Below are positions 25,884 through 33,771 of a stretch of 46,527 bases of DNA, piece after piece. Where the stretch lies: IMG/VR virus record IMGVR_UViG_3300020020_000060, positions 1 through 46,527 of that record; one strand, written 5' to 3'. The first letter of the stretch is position 1; each line of letters opens with the position of its first letter. The stretch comes from a virus. The position numbers were made by a program, and so were the translations under genes. The notes below the pieces were generated by a model. It was not told the DNA's origin, searched no databases, and was given only the letters and a program-made list of their open reading frames with translations.

Positions 25884-26538
25884 TTATTTTAGAACGCTGA
25901 ACTTTATTATTCAACTTTTCCTTCCAATCAGCTTTTGCCTTTTCATCCCATCTTGTTTTTCTCGCACAACCACAAGATGTTATTCTCCTGAATTGATAAG
26001 TATCTACTTGTTTAAACTTACCGCAATCACAAATACAATCCCAATTAGATGCACCGTTTTTGCTGCCAATATATTTAATTACAGTTAGCTTTCCGTATCT
26101 CATCCCCGTACGATCTAAAAACTTATTATTATCCCAACCCCTTCTTGCTGATTTTTTTAACTTTGCTTTTGTTTCATCCGAAGCCTTACTACCTATTTTT
26201 CTGCCTTCAATCTTCCCACCATTGGATAAGTTTAATAAATTATACTTAACTCTCCCTAAAGAAATAAGCCTAATTTCTGTTTCGTTTAATTCAGATAATG
26301 GGACTTCGGCCAACAAATTTATTATAGGCAATAAACCTTCTGACAGTAATTTAAAAATCCAATCTTGTATAGGAGTTCTTAATCTATTATCATTCTTAGC
26401 GGAATTTTTATGATTTAAAAGCCTCTTGTAAAGGCTTCTTTCTGTTTGCCCGATGTACCTAATTTTTTCAGGCGAATCTGGATGAGATAATGTATAAATA
26501 AATCCCATCCCGTCCTTTGGTTTTTGTTTATTTGCCAT
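25852..26538 (-). CDS. GIY-YIG homing endonuclease with zinc-finger tail
   Basis: The start is set at the ATG at 26538, which begins MANKQKPKDG; a longer frame would only add an unrelated 22 residues inside the upstream gene. Residues 12-45 carry the GIY-YIG type core (GFIYTLSHPDSPEKIRYIGQ). The C-terminal half has RYGKLTVIKYIG and a CICDCGK ... SCGC zinc motif typical of phage homing nucleases, which gives DNA-binding specificity. It is a free-standing mobile nuclease between two transferase genes, likely responsible for moving the island. Confidence 0.75.
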   Translation of the reverse strand: MANKQKPKDGMGFIYTLSHPDSPEKIRYIGQTERSLYKRLLNHKNSAKNDNRLRTPIQDWIFKLLSEGLLPIINLLAEVPLSELNETEIRLISLGRVKYNLLNLSNGGKIEGRKIGSKASDETKAKLKKSARRGWDNNKFLDRTGMRYGKLTVIKYIGSKNGASNWDCICDCGKFKQVDTYQFRRITSCGCARKTRWDEKAKADWKEKLNNKVQRSKINGRYEAIRII

Positions 26539-27475
26539 AAACTGAATTAAAGTCTTTGACCCATGCCCTGACTGAAATAATTTCTTCAGCCGGAAAAATA
26601 TCATGTTTTATTAATTCCTGATAACAAGTAATAAGGTTATCAGTAGGACTTCCTTCTAATTGTAAGCCCTGTAGTAAGATAGCGATTTTTTCGACATTTA
26701 AATACATTGGGACTTCATCAATAAAGTCTTTCATTAGGTCGTGTTCATTACGATCCTGGAAAACTTCTGAAGGGGAGTGGAAAGTAACGCCTTGCCCCAA
26801 AGTCCAGAGGCATCGCTGCGCAACTAAACCTCTATAAATATCAGTACATCTAAATGTGCAGTTAATGGGTAAATATAAAAATGCGTATGCTTCCGGAAAC
26901 CACCAAGTTGACTGACTGTTTATAGTACACCAAGTATTCTTTTCCAAATAAATTGACCTTTCGTATTTAAACTCGTTCTTATGACTAAAGACCATTCTAT
27001 AAATAGCATCTACATCTGGTTCGCCATCGCTCAAACCTTGCTGAATTGAACTAACAACCTTTTCTTTTTCGCCGAACATTTGCCCACTACTTTTTATTTT
27101 GGATAACGGAAATCCTCTAGGCCAAATAGCTGTTTTTGTCATAGGCTCGTAAGCGTTAAACCAACCCTCACCAATTGATTTACTGGCTTTCGTTTCTTTG
27201 AACCTTAAACCCCATTCTTTGTTGGGTATATTGTCATCGTCTGTGTCGTAGATTAGGTCAGCACCTTTGCGGATGGCATGAAGATAACCGAGCATCTTTC
27301 TTGAGTAGTGATTATGAGGCGGCATATCAGGGTTTAGATACGTTGCTGTTCTGTAATTCCAGATAGGCGTTTTACCATCACCCACAACAATCAGCCTTTC
27401 CCCGAACTTCTCATATAAAACCTCAATGGCTTTTGTTGGTTTGTTGATAGTGGTCAAAACGCAAAAATTACGCAT
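26528..27475 (-). CDS. STELLO-type (DUF288) glycosyltransferase-like protein
   Basis: The 315-residue protein opens MRNFCVLTTINKPTKAIEVL, and has LIVVGDGKTP, ATYLNPD and LIYDTDDDNIPN in order, with the acidic motif at about residue 98. This matches the pattern of STELLO proteins, a family named for plant Golgi proteins and also present in bacteria and phages, regarded as glycosyltransferase-like. No export signal. It lies between two homing endonuclease genes, overlapping the upstream one by eight bases. Confidence 0.7.
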   Translation of the reverse strand: MRNFCVLTTINKPTKAIEVLYEKFGERLIVVGDGKTPIWNYRTATYLNPDMPPHNHYSRKMLGYLHAIRKGADLIYDTDDDNIPNKEWGLRFKETKASKSIGEGWFNAYEPMTKTAIWPRGFPLSKIKSSGQMFGEKEKVVSSIQQGLSDGEPDVDAIYRMVFSHKNEFKYERSIYLEKNTWCTINSQSTWWFPEAYAFLYLPINCTFRCTDIYRGLVAQRCLWTLGQGVTFHSPSEVFQDRNEHDLMKDFIDEVPMYLNVEKIAILLQGLQLEGSPTDNLITCYQELIKHDIFPAEEIISVRAWVKDFNSVYGK

Positions 27476-28130
27476 ATATAAAACTTGTTTTTTTCTTAAC
27501 CTTACCAGATAATCTTAGGCTCAATCCTATATGACCAATATTTATAGTTTTTGCCGCCTCACGAATTGAATCATAATATATTCCCGTTTCCGTGTTTAAT
27601 AAAAGTTTACTCCAAGCATTATTTATACTTATTTTTCTTTTATGATCTTCCGTGTGTTTCCCGCCTGTGCTACTTTTGCTCATTTTTGCCTTTACTTCTT
27701 CTGAAAACGGTATCCCTTTATTCCATGCCTTAGTACCTTTTTTAGATGCACTTATTTTCATTCTTGTCTCCTCTGACAAAACCTTATTTCTATGCTTATC
27801 ACCTATTAATTTTCTTGACTCTTCAGAAAGCGATGATTGCTTACCTCCATCTCTTATATTTAAGCCCGTTTTCTTATTGGTAGAATCAAATAAGGTCACA
27901 TAATATATCTCTAAATTATTAAGCTCTTCCTTTGAGCATTGGTGTATTATTTCAAACTTATGATTAGATGAACCATACTTTATAAGCGACCTATGTAGTT
28001 TTGTTTGAGTAACACACCCTCTTTTTTTATAATGACACCACCTATCAATTATATCTGTGCTTTGACCAATATACACCCTCCCCGATGGAGAAGTGATTTT
28101 ATATATGCCACAAAGTTTAAATTTTCTCAT
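27468..28130 (-). CDS. GIY-YIG homing endonuclease, SegA-like with NUMOD3 motifs
   Basis: The 220-residue protein has the GIY-YIG core CGIYKITSPSGRVYIGQS at residues 7-24 and a catalytic Arg/Glu region further on. It carries NUMOD3-type repeats (SEETRMKISASKKG, SEEVKAKMSKS) and a final helix for DNA contact. These are features of SegA-like free-standing homing endonucleases of phages. The gene sits inside the glycan island between methyltransferase and STELLO genes, with ATGA overlap upstream. Confidence 0.85.
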   Translation of the reverse strand: MRKFKLCGIYKITSPSGRVYIGQSTDIIDRWCHYKKRGCVTQTKLHRSLIKYGSSNHKFEIIHQCSKEELNNLEIYYVTLFDSTNKKTGLNIRDGGKQSSLSEESRKLIGDKHRNKVLSEETRMKISASKKGTKAWNKGIPFSEEVKAKMSKSSTGGKHTEDHKRKISINNAWSKLLLNTETGIYYDSIREAAKTINIGHIGLSLRLSGKVKKKTSFIYA

Positions 28131-28681
28131 TTCCTTCTTAGTGCAAAGTCTCCCCCTTGCTGATTAAATAAAAACATTTCAAAATTGTTTTCTCTGCAAA
28201 ATTCATTTACCGCCCGTTTAACTCCAAAATCTGTATCATCAATGTAATCATGTCCGCACATCAGCCCATCAATACCAAGTTTAGGCAGCCAATCGTTTAA
28301 GTCTCGTTTAACGTCCTTGTATAAATGTGATCCATCAAGATATATAAAATCAAAACGAGCGTCCGAATAATGTTCAACAATATCAAATGAATATCCTCTG
28401 TTAATAATAACTTTTCTTTCTTTGATTTCATCTTTAAATCTGTTTAATACTAATTGATAATCTTCCTCATCTGAATAAGCAGTAGTTAAACCGCTTGAAT
28501 ATTTTTCTTTACTTAACTCAAATGGATCAATTAAATAAAGTTCATCAGGTTCTATTATATCCAATATCATTTTTGAGAAGTCACCACGAAAAACACCAAT
28601 TTCGATACAATAACAATTAACTATTGGTAATTCAAGCCAACATTCTTTTAAAAACTCATCTCTTGATTCAACTACTTTCAT
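28127..28681 (-). CDS. class I SAM-dependent methyltransferase
   Basis: The 184-residue protein has CIEIGVFRGDFSKMI (motif I), LYLIDPFE (motif II), FDFIYLDGSHLYKDV (motif IV) and a GLMCGHDYID block. This is the order of Methyltransf_24-type enzymes that often act in polysaccharide or glycopeptide modification. No signal peptide. It overlaps its neighbours by ATGA on both sides, so is co-translated with the glycosyltransferase upstream. Confidence 0.75.
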   Translation of the reverse strand: MKVVESRDEFLKECWLELPIVNCYCIEIGVFRGDFSKMILDIIEPDELYLIDPFELSKEKYSSGLTTAYSDEEDYQLVLNRFKDEIKERKVIINRGYSFDIVEHYSDARFDFIYLDGSHLYKDVKRDLNDWLPKLGIDGLMCGHDYIDDTDFGVKRAVNEFCRENNFEMFLFNQQGGDFALRRK

Positions 28682-29541
28682 AACGGATATTTTATTCCTT
28701 CAATTTCTACTTGGTCATCCATTTTTAAATAAGATAAAGTTTCCTCATGTGCAATATTCACTATCCTTCCATCACTTAACCAACTTGCAACCGCCCCTGT
28801 TGAACTTCTGTTCTTAATGTAATGAGCGCACTTACTAAATAGCCAAACCATTAAAACGGGTTGTAAGCCTCTTTCGTAACCAGAGCGATGATCATTGCGT
28901 TCTGGATTGTGCTTTGATTCAAAAGGAGCTTGTTTAAATTCTTCTATTAAAAAAGCGTTTGGGTAACGTGCTAACAAAGGGTCAAGAATTCCTGTTTCCT
29001 CAGCCGTGCAAGCAATTCTGAAATCTGGGTTAAGTTCAAGGATTTCGTCGATGAACCTAAAATATTTTTCAATCGGTACTCGAATTCTGCCATCAAGATA
29101 GATGTCAGTTCCTCGCCATGTGATTCCAATAGTTTTGGAGAAGTCAATGTTATATTTATCGACAATCGCTTGTCCTCTTTTGTTTGTTTCTTCATTGAAG
29201 TGTAGGTTTTTTTTATAATAGTCTTTTATTACTGACAGTTCTTTAGCCATTAGTGAACAAGGATGCGGGTCTTCCCAATGCTCCCAAGTGGCAACACTTT
29301 TTAACCAACCGGGAATAGCCTCTGGAGTTTGTATTTTAGGCTGTATAAAATACCATTCATACATATTCGGGATTTCATTGAACTTATTTATGTCCTCGTA
29401 AGACTTAACCGATCTACCTCTTGGCCAATTAATATAAACGCCTTCAAACCCGTTTTGTTCATAACTCCACATCATCCAGAAGTGGCAATAAAGCCATGTC
29501 GTCAATGTACTGTGAATATCGTTTTTCTCTAAGTATATCAT
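28678..29541 (-). CDS. fucosyltransferase-like (GT-B) glycosyltransferase
   Basis: The 287-residue protein contains KTIGITWRGTD (about residues 137-147), the basic motif that binds GDP-sugar in NodZ-like and O-fucosyltransferases. A C-terminal HYIKNRSSTGAVASWLS (about 238-254) matches the second motif of these folds. No signal peptide. The gene is within the glycan island, so the likely role is transfer of fucose or a related sugar to a phage component or to a glycan. The fucose specificity is not proved. Confidence 0.65.
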   Translation of the reverse strand: MIYLEKNDIHSTLTTWLYCHFWMMWSYEQNGFEGVYINWPRGRSVKSYEDINKFNEIPNMYEWYFIQPKIQTPEAIPGWLKSVATWEHWEDPHPCSLMAKELSVIKDYYKKNLHFNEETNKRGQAIVDKYNIDFSKTIGITWRGTDIYLDGRIRVPIEKYFRFIDEILELNPDFRIACTAEETGILDPLLARYPNAFLIEEFKQAPFESKHNPERNDHRSGYERGLQPVLMVWLFSKCAHYIKNRSSTGAVASWLSDGRIVNIAHEETLSYLKMDDQVEIEGIKYPL

Positions 29542-29726
29542 CCTTGATAGCTTATTGTGTTACCGTTCATTTCAGCATTAATCCATTTACCTTTACCGTT
29601 AATCTTTATTTGTATTTGTCCATTTTTCTTTTTCCTGACTACTATATTCTTTACCGTTGGCCTAACATAATTGCAACATGGTATTCCTGCAACATCCGGC
29701 AATTTTATTGAACAATCATTACTCAT
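29538..29726 (-). CDS. small Cys-containing protein, unknown
   Basis: This 62-residue product has IPCCNYVRPTVKNI and a Lys-rich beta part (VVRKKKNGQIQIKINGKGK). Its start is ten bases after the stop of the 47-residue frame, and its stop overlaps the next start (ATGA). No family was recognised; operon packing favours a true gene. Confidence 0.5.
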   Translation of the reverse strand: MSNDCSIKLPDVAGIPCCNYVRPTVKNIVVRKKKNGQIQIKINGKGKWINAEMNGNTISYQG

Positions 29727-29736
29727 AAAATAGGTT

Positions 29737-29880
29737 TTAAAAATAAGTTAATACCGCTTCGGCCTTGCTCCGTCTTGCAACCCACCAAATTGATATGAAT
29801 TTAAAAAAACTGTTTGTAGTATAGACATAGGTTTTCCCTTTTATATTCCCGTGAGCTTTATACCTTACTTCTATTTTCAT
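29737..29880 (-). CDS. small 47-residue protein, unknown
   Basis: A frame too short for most finders starts at ATG 29880 with an ATGA overlap of the upstream stop and ends at TAA 29737. The product (MKIEVRYKAHGNIKGKTYVY start) is basic with Trp-Trp and an Arg/Lys patch. The overlap and absence of another explanation for this 150-base gap support translation. Function unknown. Confidence 0.5.
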   Translation of the reverse strand: MKIEVRYKAHGNIKGKTYVYTTNSFFKFISIWWVARRSKAEAVLTYF

Positions 29881-30572
29881 TTTGCTAATTCTAATTCGTA
29901 AGATTGTTCGTAGTTCTCAAAGATAGGACTTACTTGGCCGGTATTAAAATCTATGTACTGCTGCGTTCTGTGGAACCCCCACGGCCTTTCAACGTAGTAC
30001 TTCGGATTAGGGTTCCCGCCCTGTGCAAAGATAGCAGCCTGTTCCAATGGAGCAAATTTAAAGTTTTGCCCCGATAAACAAATGGTTCCATCTTCGTAAT
30101 AGCCCATTATATTCTGGATCCGATCCGCTTCACCCTGTGTCCAATCCCACTCAGGCGTTATTTCAGCCATCCTATTCATTACTTTTTTTGACCTTAGACT
30201 GAACCCACCGGAGCCAACTTTATCAACCTGAACAAACAAAGGAGCAATGTAATCGTATTCTAACCATGCGGGATTCCAGGATTCAGGATTTAAAATAAAG
30301 CCATCCCTTTGAACGATTAAAACATGGTCAGTATCAAAGTAGTCTTTGCACTTTGTCAGCATAAAGATTGAGTAGGCAACCAAAGAATTAAGTTTAGGGA
30401 TCGTTACTTTATGCTCGTAATCTATTTCAATGTCGGTGAGAAGTTTTACCGCCCCGAAGTCACAAAGGTTTTTACAATGCTCTAAAACATTTATTGCGCC
30501 TTTTGCGTTTACTGAATCAGCGATTAATAAAGTAACTGAAGGGAGTTGCAACTTGTTAGTATTTCCTCGCAT
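29877..30572 (-). CDS. DUF5672-type glycosyltransferase-like protein
   Basis: The 231-residue protein opens with VTLLIADSVNAKGAINVLEH, has YSIFMLTKCKDYFDTDHVLI, VQRDGFILNPESWN and WLEYDYIAPLFVQ. That order is typical of DUF5672 proteins, predicted sugar transferases of glycan loci. The VQRDGF stretch takes the place of the usual acidic metal motif. Its start overlaps the cytosine methyltransferase gene by 49 bases; a TTG at codon 8 is an alternative. No signal peptide. Confidence 0.7.
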   Translation of the reverse strand: MRGNTNKLQLPSVTLLIADSVNAKGAINVLEHCKNLCDFGAVKLLTDIEIDYEHKVTIPKLNSLVAYSIFMLTKCKDYFDTDHVLIVQRDGFILNPESWNPAWLEYDYIAPLFVQVDKVGSGGFSLRSKKVMNRMAEITPEWDWTQGEADRIQNIMGYYEDGTICLSGQNFKFAPLEQAAIFAQGGNPNPKYYVERPWGFHRTQQYIDFNTGQVSPIFENYEQSYELELAK

Positions 30573-31189
30573 AATAATTCGGGTATTTTACTTCTTTCAT
30601 AACTTCCATTCCTCCCTTGTGTTCCTGTTTTTGCCCCTCGCCTTGCTGCTTCGTGATGACAATGACGATTTATAATATTCCCTTCGTTATCGTATTTGTA
30701 ATTGTGACACATTGGGCGAGGATTCCATTTATTACTATTTGTCCAAATATCAGTAGGCTTAGCTCTTTCATCTCCATATTGGCAATACCAAACAGTATAT
30801 CTTTTAAATTCCTGCATGAATGGCATATGCCTAAGCATTCCACGAGGGTTTTCAATGAAGAATACTAAATTGGGGTTTAGTACTAAATAATATTTAATCA
30901 ATCTTATGAATGCCTTATTAACACTATCGCATTTTATAGCATACGAGCTTTTTGGCTCAGTTCCGTTTCTATGCGTACTAATTGCCGATATTGTATAAGT
31001 GGTACAATCTGGAGAAGCCCAAATAAAATCAGGTATAAACGGAATATGCTTTGGAGTTAATGATTCAATATCAATAGCAAGATTAATTCCTTCATATTTT
31101 TCCCAGTCAACAGAAAAAACATTAATCCCTAAGGATTCAGCCATTTTACCGACAGATCTACTTCCTGCGAATAATTCTAATAAATTCAT
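30524..31189 (-). CDS. C5-cytosine DNA methyltransferase-like protein
   Basis: The 221-residue protein has a SAM motif LFAGSRSVG (residues 6-14), SVDW after strand 2, then SPDCTTYT with Cys62 in place of the canonical PPC catalytic loop, and ENPRG (113-117) corresponding to motif VI. This matches small phage C5-type enzymes. It lacks an obvious full target-recognition domain. It could methylate DNA for protection, or form a base intermediate for further modification. It is embedded in the glycan island between GT genes. Confidence 0.75.
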   Translation of the reverse strand: MNLLELFAGSRSVGKMAESLGINVFSVDWEKYEGINLAIDIESLTPKHIPFIPDFIWASPDCTTYTISAISTHRNGTEPKSSYAIKCDSVNKAFIRLIKYYLVLNPNLVFFIENPRGMLRHMPFMQEFKRYTVWYCQYGDERAKPTDIWTNSNKWNPRPMCHNYKYDNEGNIINRHCHHEAARRGAKTGTQGRNGSYERSKIPELLCEEILTSCNSLQLLY

Positions 31190-31737
31190 TTCTTCGTTAT
31201 ATAATCGTAATGGTAAAGATGTTTATTTACAAATACTTCCTTCTTCACAAGTCCCGCTTTCTTCAATCTCTTTGCATAATCATAGTCCTCGCCAAAAGTA
31301 ATATCAGGATATTTAATTTGCAATGCCAATTCCGTCTTAATTGGGGAAAGATGATTATTAAACCTAAGATAAACATTTCCCCGCTTTTCATAAGGGTATC
31401 GGTAAGAAATTCGCCACTCGGTTTTATTCTGTCCGTCGAAAGTGATCCATCCTTTAAAACCTATCGCATCGGGTTTTTGTTCGATGGCTTTCATAAACTC
31501 CCCTACATACTCAGGATAAATAATATCATCGTCATCGACAAATGCGGAATATTCAGCCCCTGCATTTTTAGCCCTTTCTAATAACTTATTCCTTTTCGCT
31601 CCTGTGGTGATCTGACGGTTATCAACTTCGGGAATGATTATTAAATCAGGGTGGGTAGGAATACTTTCTATCAGTCGGTCAAGTTTATCCTTTCTTTCTT
31701 CCAGAGAACAAATAAGAATGGCTAGTTTGTAAATCAA
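31186..31737 (-). CDS. GT2-like glycosyltransferase
   Basis: The 183-residue frame probably starts at TTG 31737, which forms a TTGA overlap with the upstream stop; no ATG fits better. It has the core of a GT-A/GT2 enzyme: LAILICSLEERKDKLDRLI at the N-terminus and the metal motif in AFVDDDDIIYPEYVGE (about residue 78). It is short for the family, covering mainly the nucleotide-sugar domain. It would act in the cytosol on UDP- or dTDP-type sugars. Confidence 0.7.
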   Translation of the reverse strand: MIYKLAILICSLEERKDKLDRLIESIPTHPDLIIIPEVDNRQITTGAKRNKLLERAKNAGAEYSAFVDDDDIIYPEYVGEFMKAIEQKPDAIGFKGWITFDGQNKTEWRISYRYPYEKRGNVYLRFNNHLSPIKTELALQIKYPDITFGEDYDYAKRLKKAGLVKKEVFVNKHLYHYDYITKK

Positions 31738-31988
31738 GTAATTCGTTTTTTTAATATACTCAAAGCCGCTTGTTTATCTTCGTACTCAAGAACCGAAGCT
31801 CCTATAATTGTCTTGCAGTAAAACTCACCGTTCTTGTATAAAATAAAAGTATGACTTGTCATTGGAATAGGACTTGCCCTATCTATTGAAACCCGCCCCA
31901 TAAATTCCTTATAGGCGTAGTCAATCTTATAATTACCCGATTCAAAAAGGATTTCGTTTATTTCTGTTTTAGCTATCCCCGCTTTCAT
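31734..31988 (-). CDS. small protein of the glycan island, unknown
   Basis: The 84-residue protein is alpha/beta, with no cysteines beyond one, and no signal. It has SPIPMTSHTFILYKNGEF and a final helical EYEDKQAALSILKKR part. It is fully co-translated with GT genes on each side through overlaps. No family was recognised. Confidence 0.5.
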   Translation of the reverse strand: MKAGIAKTEINEILFESGNYKIDYAYKEFMGRVSIDRASPIPMTSHTFILYKNGEFYCKTIIGASVLEYEDKQAALSILKKRIT

Positions 31989-32629
31989 ACAACTGTTTTT
32001 GGTAAATCAAATCTTTTCATTTTCCTTTTATCAAAAGTCTTTTTATCTATCCAGTAAGTTGCCTCCGTTTTTCTGTACTGCATATCCCTAACCCCCATCC
32101 CGTTTATATAATGCCGATGTTCTAATATTTTCTCATCGACAAATTTATATCTTCCGAGTATTTTAGCAACTTCCATAGCTTCATTATCACACCAAAGATT
32201 TCTATAAGCCTGATGGTAAACATACTTAAATCTACTGAAATAAATCTTATCCATCATAGAATAAGAACATAATCTGTCACCTGTAGTTTGGTCGGGGAAG
32301 TGTACGAAGGTATCGTCCTGGCAATGCTCTTTGATTAAAATGTCAAATCCTTTTTTAATGAAAAACATATCGTCCGAATGACAGCATAGAATATCGAAAG
32401 GGTGTTTTATCGGGTCAATGTCTCTGTTTATAGCGTGAACCTTGTTGATGCTTTTACCGTACTTAACAATAACTTCGGGATAATTTTCAACTCCCCTATA
32501 AAGCTCTTTTTGATCGTCGTCTATTTTAGCTAAAACAAAGTATTCAGTTACTGCCATGTCCCGCAAATTATTCAGGCATTCAAAAAACTTAGCTGGTCTT
32601 GACCTCGAAGCAAACGCAAAGCAAATCAT
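31985..32629 (-). CDS. glycosyltransferase-like protein (GT-A fold)
   Basis: The 214-residue protein begins MICFAFASRSRPAKFFECL, resembling the opening strand-helix of GT2-like enzymes, then has KIDDDQKELY and CCHSDDMFFIKKG, the latter a candidate metal site. A His/Arg-rich region (LEHRHYINGMG) follows. These features resemble nucleotide-sugar transferases, although family placement is weaker than for neighbours. The start overlaps the homing endonuclease stop by ATGA. Confidence 0.5.
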   Translation of the reverse strand: MICFAFASRSRPAKFFECLNNLRDMAVTEYFVLAKIDDDQKELYRGVENYPEVIVKYGKSINKVHAINRDIDPIKHPFDILCCHSDDMFFIKKGFDILIKEHCQDDTFVHFPDQTTGDRLCSYSMMDKIYFSRFKYVYHQAYRNLWCDNEAMEVAKILGRYKFVDEKILEHRHYINGMGVRDMQYRKTEATYWIDKKTFDKRKMKRFDLPKTVV

Positions 32630-33099
32630 AGTTCATTTATTTTTGCGAACTCTTTAGATAATTCAACCGCTTTTTTATTATAAGCTATTGCAGCTTCATC
32701 CTGTGTCTTATAGTAACCAAGAAAATACTTCTTATGGTTAAATCTTATTCGTGCTTGCCAACCAAGTGGATGAATTGAAACGCCTTTATACTTTGATGTA
32801 GTGTTTTTCCTTTTACGGGCGTTAGCCTGATTTTCAGGGTTAGTACATACTCTTAAATTACTTCTTTGATTATTCAACCCATCGTTATCTCTATGGTCAC
32901 AAGGAATTTTCGGATCGGTTATGCCCATAATAACACGGTGCATTGAAATGTTTTTCTGTTTACCTGTACCATAAGTAGCCCTGACTGCGTAAAAAGTTTC
33001 TTTGCCTATTTTAGCGTACCATTTATGTTTATTCAGAGATTCATAATCTTCATCGTCAACTAAAGCGACCTTCCCTTGAGTGAGTTTTATTTCTTTCAT
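32626..33099 (-). CDS. HNH homing endonuclease with AP2 DNA-binding domain
   Basis: The ATG at 33099 is preferred over a frame extending 14 codons upstream, since that would start within the terminator at 33118-33149. The 157-residue protein has the HNH core MHRVIMG ... CDHRDNDGLNN ... NLRVCTNPENQANARKR and a C-terminal AP2-type domain (YKGVSIHPLGWQARI). It is a free-standing homing nuclease, first gene of the glycan island, and may have brought that block in. Confidence 0.85.
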   Translation of the reverse strand: MKEIKLTQGKVALVDDEDYESLNKHKWYAKIGKETFYAVRATYGTGKQKNISMHRVIMGITDPKIPCDHRDNDGLNNQRSNLRVCTNPENQANARKRKNTTSKYKGVSIHPLGWQARIRFNHKKYFLGYYKTQDEAAIAYNKKAVELSKEFAKINEL

Positions 33100-33117
33100 T
33101 AATACGTCTAAGGTAAT

Positions 33118-33149
33118 AAAAAAGCCGAAATGTAGAAACAAATCGGCTT
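33118..33149 (-). terminator. intrinsic terminator-like hairpin in front of the homing endonuclease
   Basis: On the minus strand AAGCCGA pairs with TCGGCTT across a 14-base loop and is followed by six T. It is the last of five hairpins in this gap, only 18 bases before the HNH start, so the downstream genes depend on read-through or antitermination unless a promoter overlaps it. Confidence 0.6.
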
Positions 33150-33200
33150 AAACAAAACACTTTAGTTTATGAAAACGGTATACCCTACCGCTTATTATGG

Positions 33201-33235
33201 AAAAAGAATCCCCACATAGAGAATGCAGGGGGATC
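33201..33235 (-). terminator. terminator-like hairpin, third of five
   Basis: GATCCCC pairs with GGGGATT, an inner GCAT/ATGT stem stacks beneath after a two-base bulge, loop TCTCT. A C and five T follow on the minus strand. Stem and U-tract fit an intrinsic terminator. Confidence 0.6.
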
Positions 33236-33292
33236 TTAAAAGTTGACTGAAGGGAAAAACCTCCCTTTAATTTTGAACAGGATAAATATAAT

Positions 33293-33322
33293 AAAAAGTC
33301 ATCACATAGAAATGTAATGACT
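33293..33322 (-). terminator. intrinsic terminator after the coiled-coil gene
   Basis: An 11-pair stem (AGTCATTACAT/ATGTGATGACT, one G-U) with a four-base loop TTCT is followed by five T. It lies 28 bases after the stop of the coiled-coil gene. This is the strongest terminator in the gap. Confidence 0.85.
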
Positions 33323-33349
33323 AAACAAACCATTAACCTGTGAGATAGT

Positions 33350-33577
33350 TTAGGCTATTGTAGCTTCAAGGTCTCCCTTAATAGCGTTTATCTTATCAAG
33401 CAAAGCCTGACGTTCTGCATCTGTACCACCGGCGGCAACAGCAGCATCTAACTGTGTTTGCAAGTCAGCAGCAACAGCATTGAGTGCATCAATAGCGGCC
33501 TGAATTTGTACTTGTTCGTCATCCAAAGCTGTCTGAAGTTCTGTAACCTTTGCATCCAATTCTTGAATTGTTGGCAT
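33350..33577 (-). CDS. small coiled-coil protein, possibly virion-associated
   Basis: The 75-residue product is almost pure helix with Ala, Gln, Leu and Asp in heptads (QTALDDEQVQIQAAIDAL) and a short Gly break (AAGGTD). Small oligomerising helical proteins of this type are often abundant in virions or act as trimer linkers. It is the last gene before the strong terminator, which suggests independent high expression. No function can be stated. Confidence 0.6.
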   Translation of the reverse strand: MPTIQELDAKVTELQTALDDEQVQIQAAIDALNAVAADLQTQLDAAVAAGGTDAERQALLDKINAIKGDLEATIA

Positions 33578-33588
33578 GAGTTTTAATT

Positions 33589-33759
33589 TTAAGTTATTGT
33601 ATTTTTAATGTCAGAAATCGCACTATCTAATTTATCAATTATCTCCTGTGGTATTGCATTGCCAGTAAGAATATCTTTTATTTCTTTAAGGAGTTTAATA
33701 ATTTCTTCGTTATCTCCTTTGACAATTACCTTTTCGATAGTGATGTTAAATAATGCCAT
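33589..33759 (-). CDS. small helical protein downstream of the large terminase
   Basis: A 56-residue frame, too short for most finders, starts at ATG 33759, 12 bases after the terminase stop, and ends 11 bases before the coiled-coil gene start. Sequence MALFNITIEKVIVKGDNEEI followed by amphipathic helices resembles the neighbouring coiled-coil product in style. Spacing supports translation. Function unknown. Confidence 0.55.
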   Translation of the reverse strand: MALFNITIEKVIVKGDNEEIIKLLKEIKDILTGNAIPQEIIDKLDSAISDIKNTIT

Positions 33760-33771
33760 AGGGTAAATATA

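Noticed and set aside
28971-29195. 74-codon frame inside the fucosyltransferase-like gene
   Set aside because: Same strand but out of frame within a gene with clear family motifs; no start coupling.
33148-33333. Minus-strand open frame of 61 codons
   Set aside because: It runs through the five-hairpin cluster with two terminator-like U-tracts, has no operon overlap and Cys/Phe-rich random sequence.
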